A stretch of 38,816 nucleotides of DNA from Alphaproteobacteria bacterium. GTDB taxonomy: Bacteria; Pseudomonadota; Alphaproteobacteria; Rs-D84. The notes below the pieces were generated by a model. The model worked only from the letters and a program-made list of their open reading frames with translations. It did not search any database and was not told the origin of the DNA. This document shows, piece by piece, positions 17,404 through 25,680 of this stretch (positions are counted from its first letter, which is position 1; every line of letters starts with the position of its first letter). A program made the position numbers and the translations under genes. The DNA lies in NCBI GenBank assembly GCA_009784275.1, contig WRCA01000003.1, forward strand, positions 1-38,816, given 5' to 3'.

Positions 17404-18618
17404 CTACAGCGGGAAATCACAAAAATATTTATTTGTAAGGGCGTTCATTTCCATGCCGTTCGTGCAATAGTCATTATTATAGTTGCTACCGGTGCCTAAC
17501 ACACTTCCCACATTTACGGCTTTTTGTTGACATGAATTCACGTTCAAGGAACCTACATTATTATAATACATCCTTCGGCATTGACCACGAGATACTGTAA
17601 GCTGTCCGTCAGACTCTTTCACATAGACAATCCTTCGTCCTTGATGAGTCTTACCGGTAATATTAATAAACGGGAATTCACTTCCGCCAAAAGCATCTGC
17701 TTTGCAGACACTGGCTGCAGGCTTTTGATTACAATTTATGAAAGCATCAGGATAACAAAACCCATAAGCTTCTTCATTCGTGGTACAACAATCTTCTATA
17801 TATGCATCACCCCAGTCGCCTCTGTTATCATAGCTGCTGCATGGCACCTTATTATCTACCGGCGGACAATCATTTCTAAATCCGGATAATGGACAATCTA
17901 CTGCAAGAATCGTTCCATTTCCTTGCAGCAAATATTGGACTTGTCCAGGTGTGCACTTTTCGGTCCCGGGCATACAATTTCCATTCCCGTCAGGTATCTG
18001 CCCAGCCGGACATCCGCAGCTAGTGTCGCATAAGGAACAATTAGTATTACACTGCCACGTGTTGCTTACACAAGTGCAAATTTTTCCCTGGTACTCCACT
18101 TGTTGTCCATTAGTGCATGGGGTCGGCATAGTACAGCTGCCGTTTCCATCCGGCATGGTTCCCGGGGGACAACCGCAACTTCCCAAAGAGCCATCCGATG
18201 GACAGCTTTCAGTATCGCATGAAAGAAATCCACCGATACATCTTCTGATTGTCCCAAAACTTACAATATCAAAAGAGCATGGCATCTGGTTGGCATCGCA
18301 TGAGCTGCCGCTGCACAAATTGGCTGTAATAAGCGAATTTATCCCATTTATCGCAGCAACTGTATCCACAGCCTGTTGAGTCGAATAAGGCGAAGCGCAG
18401 TAATTCGTATTATTACATCTGCCCTCATTTGCTACATCAATAGTGCAAAGAAGATATTCCATATTCGCAGCCCAGTGTTGTTGCGCCGAATTTTTGATCG
18501 GAATATCTATATCATGTTTTTGAGAAATATATTGATGAATAAAGTCAACATCCACAACCTGCGCAGCCAGTAGATTTCCTGTAAAAAACAAACTCAAAAA
18601 AATTCCGGGTGCGAATTT
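17404..18618 (-). CDS. Secreted cysteine-rich protein with CGCPxGxxPDGNGxC repeats
   Basis: Signal peptide MKFAPGIFLSLFFTGNLLAA; repeats CGCPPGTMPDGNGSCTMP and CGCPAGQIPDGNGNCMP. Confidence 0.85.
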   Translation of the reverse strand, partial: KFAPGIFLSLFFTGNLLAAQVVDVDFIHQYISQKHDIDIPIKNSAQQHWAANMEYLLCTIDVANEGRCNNTNYCASPYSTQQAVDTVAAINGINSLITANLCSGSSCDANQMPCSFDIVSFGTIRRCIGGFLSCDTESCPSDGSLGSCGCPPGTMPDGNGSCTMPTPCTNGQQVEYQGKICTCVSNTWQCNTNCSLCDTSCGCPAGQIPDGNGNCMPGTEKCTPGQVQYLLQGNGTILAVDCPLSGFRNDCPPVDNKVPCSSYDNRGDWGDAYIEDCCTTNEEAYGFCYPDAFINCNQKPAASVCKADAFGGSEFPFINITGKTHQGRRIVYVKESDGQLTVSRGQCRRMYYNNVGSLNVNSCQQKAVNVGSVLGTGSNYNNDYCTNGMEMNALTNKYFCDFPL

Positions 18619-18681
18619 CATACTAATGGAACAATTGTAGGAAAAAATTACACGCATATACAAGCAAGAAATTGATAAATT

Positions 18682-20628
18682 TTAATCCTGTTTGTATTTC
18701 TTTCCCAGTGTAAAAATACAAAGAACTGAAAAGGCCAAAATAATCGCCATCCACAAATCGCGCCCAATTTTGCGATAAGGTGTCATATGCGCGCCAAACA
18801 CTTTCCCGTCCAAGGTTCCAGCAATCCCGATTGGCAGCGATGAAATCACTCTCCCGTCTGCGCTGATGAAAGCTGAAATTCCGGAATAATTGGCACGGAT
18901 AACGGGCAAACCGCTTTCTATCGCCTGGCGACGCGTCATATCAAGATGTTGGAAGGTTCCCGGCGTCTTTCCGAACCAAGTATCGTTTGTTATATTTATA
19001 ATCGCTTGTGGCTGCGTTTTGTGCGGCACCAGCGAATCTGTAAAAATAATCTCATAACAAACCGCAGGAGCAAAGCGAAGTTGCGCCTCTATAATCTCTG
19101 GTCCCTGTCCCGGCGTCAGCTGTCCAGGCGTCGGGACAAGATCCCCGAACGGACGATATTCGCCAAACGGCACCAGATGGGACTTTGAATAAATCTTTTC
19201 GATCTTTCCTTCGGCATCTGCAACAACCATAGAGTTATAAAATCTTCCATTATCGAAACTCATCGCGCCGATAATTGTAGGAACGCCCAATTTTTTGGCC
19301 ATTGGGAAATCATCCCTGTCTTGCACAATAGTGAACGGATAAGCCGTTTCAGGGAAAATAATCAGATCAGGTTTTTGCTCGTCGCTTGCCAAGCTAATTA
19401 AGGTTTCTATATTTTTTTCAGCATTTGCAATTGCTTGCTCTCGGCTATGTGTTGCTTTTTGTTCCGCGCTTTGCGCCGGCTGAACAATTCTTATTACTGG
19501 TAATAATTCAGCTTGCTGATTAACAATCCTAATATTGTAATATCCATACCCAATCCCGATAAGCAATAACGGAACAAAAATCATAAATGGCAGTCTATGC
19601 CCTGTCTGCTTGACATGACCTTTTGGCATCAGATGCTCTGCCAGTCCTTGCGCTATACTTGCAATAAATCCCATAATTATAAATGTCAGCCCCAGCGCGC
19701 CCCATAAAGACATGGAATTTGCCAAGGGCGGAAATGGCAGTGTAATATTCGCGATCGGGTTCCATGGAAATCCGGTCAGGAACCATTCGCGCAGCCATAA
19801 GACAAAAGTCCAGCTAGCGGCAAAAACAAAAGGCTGAACCGCTGCAGACAAGCGCAGGCGTCGCATACAGATGGTTGTGATTATGAAAGGTAACGAGAAA
19901 ATCAGCGCCCCGCCAATAGCAATCCCGATAAGTCCCGGGACAGTCCAAATTGCGAATTGCGCCGCAAGTTCCGGCACTACATAAATAGAATTTAAAACCC
20001 ACCAGAAACTAACTACCGCATAAGCCGCGCCAAAAGCAACCGGTAAAAGGATATTTTGTTTTTTACTTATCAGCCAATATGCCGCGCCTATTCCGATAAT
20101 GGTCAAGAGCCATAAATTAAACGGTGCAAATCCAAACGAAGCCACAGCGCCGAACAAAGCGCATAAAATAATTGATGCAAAATTCCCTCGCGCCTTTTCA
20201 TCATAAGGATTTTTAATTCCCAACTTCGCCAGAATCTTAATTTCCAGCGCTTCCATCGTCCGCGCACCCGAATCGCTACAATGATCGTATCCCAATAAAT
20301 GCAGAACCCCATGAACAATCAAATGAGTCGTATGCGAAATAAATTCTGGATCCCCGGATTCGCGCATTGTCGTGTCAAACGAGATATAAATATCACCAAG
20401 TAATTCACTGTCACCAGTTTCAAAAGACAGAACATTGGTAGGTTTATCAATGCCGCGATATTTTTTATTAAGTTGGCAAATTTCCGAATCGTTGGTTAAC
20501 ACGATAGAGATTTCGGAATTTTTATTTTTCTTTTTTAATTCACTAAAAACAGCTTCGACTATTTTATTAAAATCGATCTTATATTTTTTCCATCGCGAAT
20601 CATTTATATCGATAAATGTTTTTATCAT
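18682..20628 (-). CDS. Fusion: endoribonuclease YbeY + apolipoprotein N-acyltransferase Lnt
   Basis: YbeY HGVLHLLGYDH followed in the same frame by multi-TM Lnt with FPETAYP, KSHLVPFGEYRPFG and APAVCYEIIF. Confidence 0.93.
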   Translation of the reverse strand: MIKTFIDINDSRWKKYKIDFNKIVEAVFSELKKKNKNSEISIVLTNDSEICQLNKKYRGIDKPTNVLSFETGDSELLGDIYISFDTTMRESGDPEFISHTTHLIVHGVLHLLGYDHCSDSGARTMEALEIKILAKLGIKNPYDEKARGNFASIILCALFGAVASFGFAPFNLWLLTIIGIGAAYWLISKKQNILLPVAFGAAYAVVSFWWVLNSIYVVPELAAQFAIWTVPGLIGIAIGGALIFSLPFIITTICMRRLRLSAAVQPFVFAASWTFVLWLREWFLTGFPWNPIANITLPFPPLANSMSLWGALGLTFIIMGFIASIAQGLAEHLMPKGHVKQTGHRLPFMIFVPLLLIGIGYGYYNIRIVNQQAELLPVIRIVQPAQSAEQKATHSREQAIANAEKNIETLISLASDEQKPDLIIFPETAYPFTIVQDRDDFPMAKKLGVPTIIGAMSFDNGRFYNSMVVADAEGKIEKIYSKSHLVPFGEYRPFGDLVPTPGQLTPGQGPEIIEAQLRFAPAVCYEIIFTDSLVPHKTQPQAIINITNDTWFGKTPGTFQHLDMTRRQAIESGLPVIRANYSGISAFISADGRVISSLPIGIAGTLDGKVFGAHMTPYRKIGRDLWMAIILAFSVLCIFTLGKKYKQD

Positions 20629-22859
20629 AAGATATGCCGTTTATTATTCGCGTCAGGACCGGATACAATGCCTTCGCGCTCCATACGCTCAATAAAGCCC
20701 GCTGCTTTGTTATAACCAACGCCTAATCTCCGTTGAACATAAGAGATAGTTGGTTTTCTATCACGAACTACATATTCGACAGCCTGTCTATAAAGGTCGG
20801 CGTCCTTTGCTTCCTTGCCTGATACCATTCCCGGGATATCCGATACATCGATCCCGCCACCGCCTGGCATACTGCCACCGAATTCATCAAACGAATCACC
20901 AATGCCTTCGATATATTCTGGCGAAGCTTGCGCGCGCAGAAAATCCGCTACCTTATTAATTTCTTTGTTTTCAATCCAAGCGCCGTGTATTCGTACTGGC
21001 ACCCTGCCCGCCTCGCTGAACAACATATCTCCGTATCCAAGCAATTGTTCCGCGCCCTTTTCTCCCAATGTCGTCATAGAGTCAATGTTAGAACGCGCCT
21101 GGAAAGAAATTCTTGTCGGGAAATTCGCCTTTATAACGCCAGTAATAACAGAAGTGTCCGGACGCTGGGTCGCAGCGACAATGTGCATGCCCGCCGCACG
21201 CGCCTTTTGCGCCAAACGTTGAACACACGCTTCGACTTCTTTGCGCGCAACGCTCATCAGATCCGCAACCTCATCGACTATTATTACAAGATATGGCATA
21301 TCAGATAAATCAACTTCTTGTTCTTCAAATTCCGGGGCGCCGGTTTCCGGATCAGTTCCGACAATTGCTTGCTTGGTTAATTTCTCTCCTCGGTCACGTA
21401 GTTTCTGCACAGCTTCATTATATCCTTCCAAGTTCTGCGCACCCAAATCTTTCAGTTTTTTATATCTGTCTTCCATTTCGCGCACTGCCCATTTTAGACT
21501 GTTCACCGCCATATTCGCATCTGAAACCACGGGTGTAATCAGGTGCGGAATATCCTGCCATAATGTAAAGTCTACACCTTTTGGATCAATTATTATCAGT
21601 TTGCACTTGTCGGGCGTGAAATGATAAACGATGGACATTATTATAGACTGCACAAATACAGACTTTCCAGAGCCCGTGCGACCGGCAATGAGGGCATGCG
21701 GCATCTTGGCCAAATCAAAATAAACCGGGTGTCCGCCGATATCCACTCCCAGCGCCAACGGAATGCGATACTTGGAATTAATGAAGTCCGAGCTGGTAAT
21801 CAACGATTGAAACCGCAGTATCGCACGATTCAGATTCACCATTTCAACGCCAATGAAATTAGTACGCGGAATATGCGCGATACGAATATTCTCCGCGGCC
21901 ATTGCGCGGGTCATGTCTTTTACGGTATCGGTAATCTTCGCGATACGCATACCGGAATCAGGCTCGAACTCATAAAGCGTAACAATCGGCCCCGGTTTTA
22001 TTCCCGCGACTTTTCCATAAACTCCGAATTCTTCAAAGTGAGCCTCCAGTGCGGATGCATTGCGTTTCAGCTCATTCGTAACGACATTTTTCGAGAATAC
22101 AGACTTTTCAAGATATTCCGGCGGCGGCAATTCAAAATCACCAGTGGATACTATTTTTACCTTTTGCTTTTTAACTTTTACCTTTTGCTGCTTTTCTTCC
22201 TCTTCTTCATCCTCTTCTTCTTCGTACTCTTCTTCCTCGTCATCTTCATCTATGCTGGGGGCCGCACTTTTATATAAATGCAAAGCGGTGGCAACCCACC
22301 TCAACGCCTTACTGATGATTGTCCACAGCATTTTGATATCTTTCCATCTGATATGCAAAAGAATGCCTGCCATCAATAAAAATGCTGCGATAAAAATAAT
22401 TCCGAAAACAAAAGTCCATGCATGCGCAAATGTCCCGATATCATACGCTGCGATGCTGCCAATCAATCCACCCCAAGAATTACCCCGCGCAATTGCGCCG
22501 AATCCGAATGATCCGACAGCCGTTGCGATGAATGCGCGCAGAATATTATATTCCGGAGATTCGTTAACCCACTTCATCATCATCACGACGCCGCATCGTG
22601 CAGTATAAAGAAATACGAACAAAGCAGGAATTAATCCCAAACAATACGCAATAAATCCAACAATATTTCCGATCAGACTCTGGCGGCCGAAATTAGACGC
22701 TGCTGCGAACCCGTCAAGATATGGATTGTGAAATATCAGCGCCAGCGCCAGCCATGCGCCCAAGATAAAAATCGCAAGCCCCGCGCCGCGAAAAGCGACG
22801 CCGCGCACGGCACCGGAAACGGATTCCGGTAGAAAATTGCGATTTTTCGCCATATGCAT
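20625..22859 (-). CDS. ftsK: DNA translocase FtsK
   Basis: 4-TM N-terminus, Walker A AGRTGSGKSVF, LIIIDPKGVDF, C-terminal gamma winged helix. Confidence 0.96.
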   Translation of the reverse strand: MHMAKNRNFLPESVSGAVRGVAFRGAGLAIFILGAWLALALIFHNPYLDGFAAASNFGRQSLIGNIVGFIAYCLGLIPALFVFLYTARCGVVMMMKWVNESPEYNILRAFIATAVGSFGFGAIARGNSWGGLIGSIAAYDIGTFAHAWTFVFGIIFIAAFLLMAGILLHIRWKDIKMLWTIISKALRWVATALHLYKSAAPSIDEDDEEEEYEEEEDEEEEEKQQKVKVKKQKVKIVSTGDFELPPPEYLEKSVFSKNVVTNELKRNASALEAHFEEFGVYGKVAGIKPGPIVTLYEFEPDSGMRIAKITDTVKDMTRAMAAENIRIAHIPRTNFIGVEMVNLNRAILRFQSLITSSDFINSKYRIPLALGVDIGGHPVYFDLAKMPHALIAGRTGSGKSVFVQSIIMSIVYHFTPDKCKLIIIDPKGVDFTLWQDIPHLITPVVSDANMAVNSLKWAVREMEDRYKKLKDLGAQNLEGYNEAVQKLRDRGEKLTKQAIVGTDPETGAPEFEEQEVDLSDMPYLVIIVDEVADLMSVARKEVEACVQRLAQKARAAGMHIVAATQRPDTSVITGVIKANFPTRISFQARSNIDSMTTLGEKGAEQLLGYGDMLFSEAGRVPVRIHGAWIENKEINKVADFLRAQASPEYIEGIGDSFDEFGGSMPGGGGIDVSDIPGMVSGKEAKDADLYRQAVEYVVRDRKPTISYVQRRLGVGYNKAAGFIERMEREGIVSGPDANNKRHIL
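22155..22189. repeat. Five degenerate heptamers in ftsK linker
   Basis: ttttacc ttttgct ttttaac ttttacc ttttgct. Confidence 0.8.
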
Positions 22860-22945
22860 ATTTTATCATAAAAACTGTAGAATGCATAATATTTTGAATT
22901 ATTTCCGGGAACAAATTTACTTCCCCGCAGGAGAGAGCGGGGAAT

Positions 22946-23584
22946 TCAATGCAACCTTTCTAAAACCATCACAGCATTGTCTGCATAAACATGCACGGTC
23001 CAGCGGTACAGATGCATATTGGTTACATCAAAGAAATGCGTGATAAATACATCTTCCTTGCTGTATCCGACATTGCTGACATCGGTATCTGGATTAACTT
23101 CCGCGCCACTCGCCAGAATTCCGCCTTTGGCGTTCATCTGAACTCCATTGTATTGTTGCATGCCTCGACTGCCGTATTCTATTGGCACCCCTTTATTATT
23201 AACTATGCGAAGCCCCCAGTAATTTACAGTGCTAGTCTTAAAGGCACGCCATCGAAATCCATCCAGATCGATCCAAAATTCATCATTTGTCGCCGCATTC
23301 GTCTTTTCAGCCGATAATATTACAAAACCCGCGCCGGTATTGACCCAATAGCCTTGCTCCTCAACCCAGCTCTGCGTTGCCATATCTGACAAATCCGGCT
23401 TATTTTTGATATAAGTCCTTGAATTTGTATCAGCCTGCTCCCAATCTGACTGCCCGGATAAAAATGTCACTATGCTGTCTACATATTGTTTGCTGGCAAC
23501 TTTCAGGGGCTCATCGGCAACAGCGGGTTTTATTTGCAAAATCACCGCAGAAATAACTGCGAAAAGAATAAGTCTCTTAAACAT
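22946..23584 (-). CDS. Secreted protein with phage tail-fibre-like motif
   Basis: Signal peptide; GQSDWEQADTNSRTYIKNKPDLSDMATQSWVEEQGY. Confidence 0.8.
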   Translation of the reverse strand: MFKRLILFAVISAVILQIKPAVADEPLKVASKQYVDSIVTFLSGQSDWEQADTNSRTYIKNKPDLSDMATQSWVEEQGYWVNTGAGFVILSAEKTNAATNDEFWIDLDGFRWRAFKTSTVNYWGLRIVNNKGVPIEYGSRGMQQYNGVQMNAKGGILASGAEVNPDTDVSNVGYSKEDVFITHFFDVTNMHLYRWTVHVYADNAVMVLERLH

Positions 23585-23899
23585 GCTTGAATCCTCGAAA
23601 TACGCGCAAATGCACGGGAAGTAATTTTATGTGATTAAATTTTTGGGAACAAAATTAACGAAAAGCGGTGCGGCGATAATAGCTTAACCAATACTTGAAG
23701 AGCATACTTGTATAAGCTGGAGAAACACATGATCCTTCAGACATTCTCTTTGACCTCTGTTTTTACCTTATCATAATTCCATACATAAAAACAACAATAA
23801 AATGTGCAATATTTCCTCCATATAGAATATACCCATATAATAAAACACAATTACATATATAATATCTTCAAAATAAAAATATATTATCTATCTGAAATA

Positions 23900-23926
23900 A
23901 AAAACCCGCCGAATGGCGGATTTTTA
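23900..23926 (-). terminator. Terminator at tatA 3' end
   Basis: aaaaaacCCGCCgaatGGCGGattttta, overlaps tatA stop codon. Confidence 0.75.
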
Positions 23927-24178
23927 TTTCTTTTTTACAACAGGCTTTTTCGCCAGCGATTTCTTTTTTATCGCAGGTTTCTTTGCAACAGCTTTTTTCA
24001 CCGCAGGTTTTGCGACCGGCGCTGCTTCTGACTTTTTTTCATCATCGTTTTTCAATTCTTTCTTGAATACGTTGATGCCCTGTGCAAGATTCTTCATCAG
24101 ATCCGGGATTTTTGAATGCCCGAACAAAATTAGAACCAAAACAACTATTAAAAGTATTTCCCAAAATCCAGCTCTCAT
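23924..24178 (-). CDS. tatA: Sec-independent translocase TatA with Lys/Ala/Pro-rich C-terminal tail
   Basis: FWEILLIVVLVLILFGHSKIPDLMKNLAQGINVFKKEL. Confidence 0.92.
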   Translation of the reverse strand: MRAGFWEILLIVVLVLILFGHSKIPDLMKNLAQGINVFKKELKNDDEKKSEAAPVAKPAVKKAVAKKPAIKKKSLAKKPVVKKK

Positions 24179-24191
24179 TTTTTATCCTTTT

Positions 24192-24884
24192 TTATTTAGT
24201 TACATAGCAATCCAGCCCGTCGGATTTTGCATTACGGCAAAAGCCATTAGCATCCTCGCTGGTATTGAACCCTACGCGCAAGCGATATTTTGTGGTGCCA
24301 TCCACAACCGCTGCCAGGATTACGAATTGTTTGCCCGTGAAAAGACTCGCATGATTACGTTGCATCCTTGCCTGTGCGGCTTCGGCGCTCGCCCGGGTAC
24401 TGTACGCCCCAAATTGAACATAAAAGTTGCTAACGGATGTGGTCTGTGGCTTCGGCGCGGCTTTCGGTTTTGGCTTCTCGGCCTCAGCTTGCTTTACCGG
24501 GCGCGGTTTCGGAGGTTGAACAGATGGGGCATCCGGTTTGAATACGACATCTTTTCTTTCCTCTACAACGCGAACTGGCGCGCCGGCCTCTGCCTGCCCT
24601 TCGATAACTTTATCAGCAGTCGCGGCGAAATCTTTTTCCGCCTCTGGCGCAGCTTGCTCGGTCGTTACCGGCATAGTCAGATCAATTTCTACCGAATCAT
24701 TATTTCCTTTGTGAACAGCTATGCGAACAATTATATAAGTAGCCAGAATAATCACAATCAGTGCAGCACCGAACAGCAACCACGGGCGCCGCGGACGCGA
24801 AGCAGACAAACCATCTGCATCGGGCAATTCCGGCAAGTCGATTTCATCATCCAAATCCAATAAATCCAATTTCTCGTCTGCCAT
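24192..24884 (-). CDS. SPOR-domain membrane protein
   Basis: Single TM; C-terminal NFYVQFGAYSTRASAEAAQARMQRNH...YRLRVGFNTSEDANGFCRN. Confidence 0.88.
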   Translation of the reverse strand: MADEKLDLLDLDDEIDLPELPDADGLSASRPRRPWLLFGAALIVIILATYIIVRIAVHKGNNDSVEIDLTMPVTTEQAAPEAEKDFAATADKVIEGQAEAGAPVRVVEERKDVVFKPDAPSVQPPKPRPVKQAEAEKPKPKAAPKPQTTSVSNFYVQFGAYSTRASAEAAQARMQRNHASLFTGKQFVILAAVVDGTTKYRLRVGFNTSEDANGFCRNAKSDGLDCYVTK

Positions 24885-24955
24885 TTCACGCTCCTTAAAT
24901 TACCAACATATTATATCATAAAAAAAGGCAGGTCGCAAATTAATGTATGATTAAA

Positions 24956-24978
24956 AAAATCCCCATAAAAACGGGGAT
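24956..24978 (-). terminator. Rho-independent terminator downstream of VirB2-like gene
   Basis: minus strand AATCCCCGTTTTTATGGGGATTTTTTT. Confidence 0.85.
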
Positions 24979-25007
24979 TAAGAATTAAAACCATCAGGTC
25001 TGGATTT

Positions 25008-25346
25008 TTACCATGGTCCACCGGCACAGCCTGCACGACCGCTGGTCAAGAACTGCAATATCACGCCCACACTGAATAACAGCGCAAAGCCTATGATCAT
25101 CGCGGTCAAATGTTGTTTTCCGGTTTCCGCCCATTTGTATTCTTTCTTTACTATCGCTTCCCAGCCTATTGATGCCAGCACAAAAGCCGCACCCACAAAC
25201 GCCAAGATACGCAAGACATTAAAAACGCCTTTCAATTCCCGTATCAGATCGCACAAAGCAGTCGTATCCAAAGTCGCCGCATGTGCCGCGCCCGCCATGA
25301 AAACGACCAACGCGCCAAATCCTATTTTTTTGAGCATATTTTTCAT
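25008..25346 (-). CDS. TrbC/VirB2-family pilin-like protein
   Basis: Signal peptide plus two TM segments; GVFNVLRILAFVGAAFVLASIGWEAI...HLTAMIIGFALLFSVGVILQFL. Confidence 0.75.
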   Translation of the reverse strand: MKNMLKKIGFGALVVFMAGAAHAATLDTTALCDLIRELKGVFNVLRILAFVGAAFVLASIGWEAIVKKEYKWAETGKQHLTAMIIGFALLFSVGVILQFLTSGRAGCAGGPW

Positions 25347-25430
25347 ATTATTCCCCTTGTTATATAAAGATATTATACCACAAAAAAGGCAAAATTAAAA
25401 TCTAATTTACTGACAATCAAGGATTCAAAT

Positions 25431-25468
25431 CCCCCGCATTACTTCGGCATATTGCCGAAGTTCGGGGG
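25431..25468. repeat. Long hairpin overlapping the 3' end of the lipoprotein gene
   Basis: CCCCCGcattACTTCGGCatattGCCGAAGTtCGGGGG. Confidence 0.75.
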
Positions 25469-25579
25469 AACTATTAATTTATGGTTTTGTTCCACGATTG
25501 GTTCCTTTTCGCAATTGCAGCAGCCATAGAGCACAGAGCACAGAGCACAGAGCATAAATAATGACATAATTTTTTTCAT
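25439..25579 (-). CDS. Small lipoprotein (46 aa)
   Basis: MKKIMSLFMLCALCSVLYGCCNCEKEPIVEQNHKLIVPPNFGNMPK; lipobox-like LYGC. Confidence 0.7.
   Translation of the reverse strand: MKKIMSLFMLCALCSVLYGCCNCEKEPIVEQNHKLIVPPNFGNMPK
25524..25558. repeat. Near-perfect heptanucleotide tandem repeat in lipoprotein signal-peptide codons
   Basis: ccataga gcacaga gcacaga gcacaga gcataaa. Confidence 0.92.
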
Positions 25580-25602
25580 ATTGGTTTCCTTTTTTTTTAT
25601 TA

Positions 25603-25680
25603 CTGGATTGCTTCGCTTTGCTCGCAATGACAAAGAAAAAACTTGTCATTGCGAGGAACGTTAGTGACGAAGCAATCCAG
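25603..25680. repeat. Inverted-repeat element CTGGATTGCTTCG...GTCATTGCGAGG...CGAAGCAATCCAG abutting thrS stop
   Basis: Left arm 25603-25631 and right arm 25645-25680 are inverted copies differing by a short internal segment. Confidence 0.88.

Noticed and set aside
21621-22277. 218-aa plus-strand ORF antisense to ftsK
   Set aside because: Mirror of FtsK coding sequence; poly-Phe/Leu C-terminus reflects antisense of Glu/Lys runs.
22921-22944. ttccccgc...gcggggaa hairpin as rho-independent terminator
   Set aside because: Stem is good but no U-tract follows; function uncertain.
23924-24060. Lys/Ala/Pro-rich DNA as a tandem repeat element
   Set aside because: Periodicity follows codons of a low-complexity protein tail rather than a DNA repeat with its own period.
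23913-24863. 316-aa plus-strand ORF antisense to tatA and SPOR gene
   Set aside because: Overlaps two well-supported genes; Phe-rich start simply mirrors the Lys-rich TatA tail.
25411-25470. ggattcaaatccccc as a tRNA T-arm
   Set aside because: No cloverleaf can be formed from the flanking sequence.
25580-25633. N-terminal extension MSLRAKRSNPVIKKKETN of the lipoprotein ORF
   Set aside because: It is translation of the inverted-repeat element; the signal-peptide start at 25579 is preferred.
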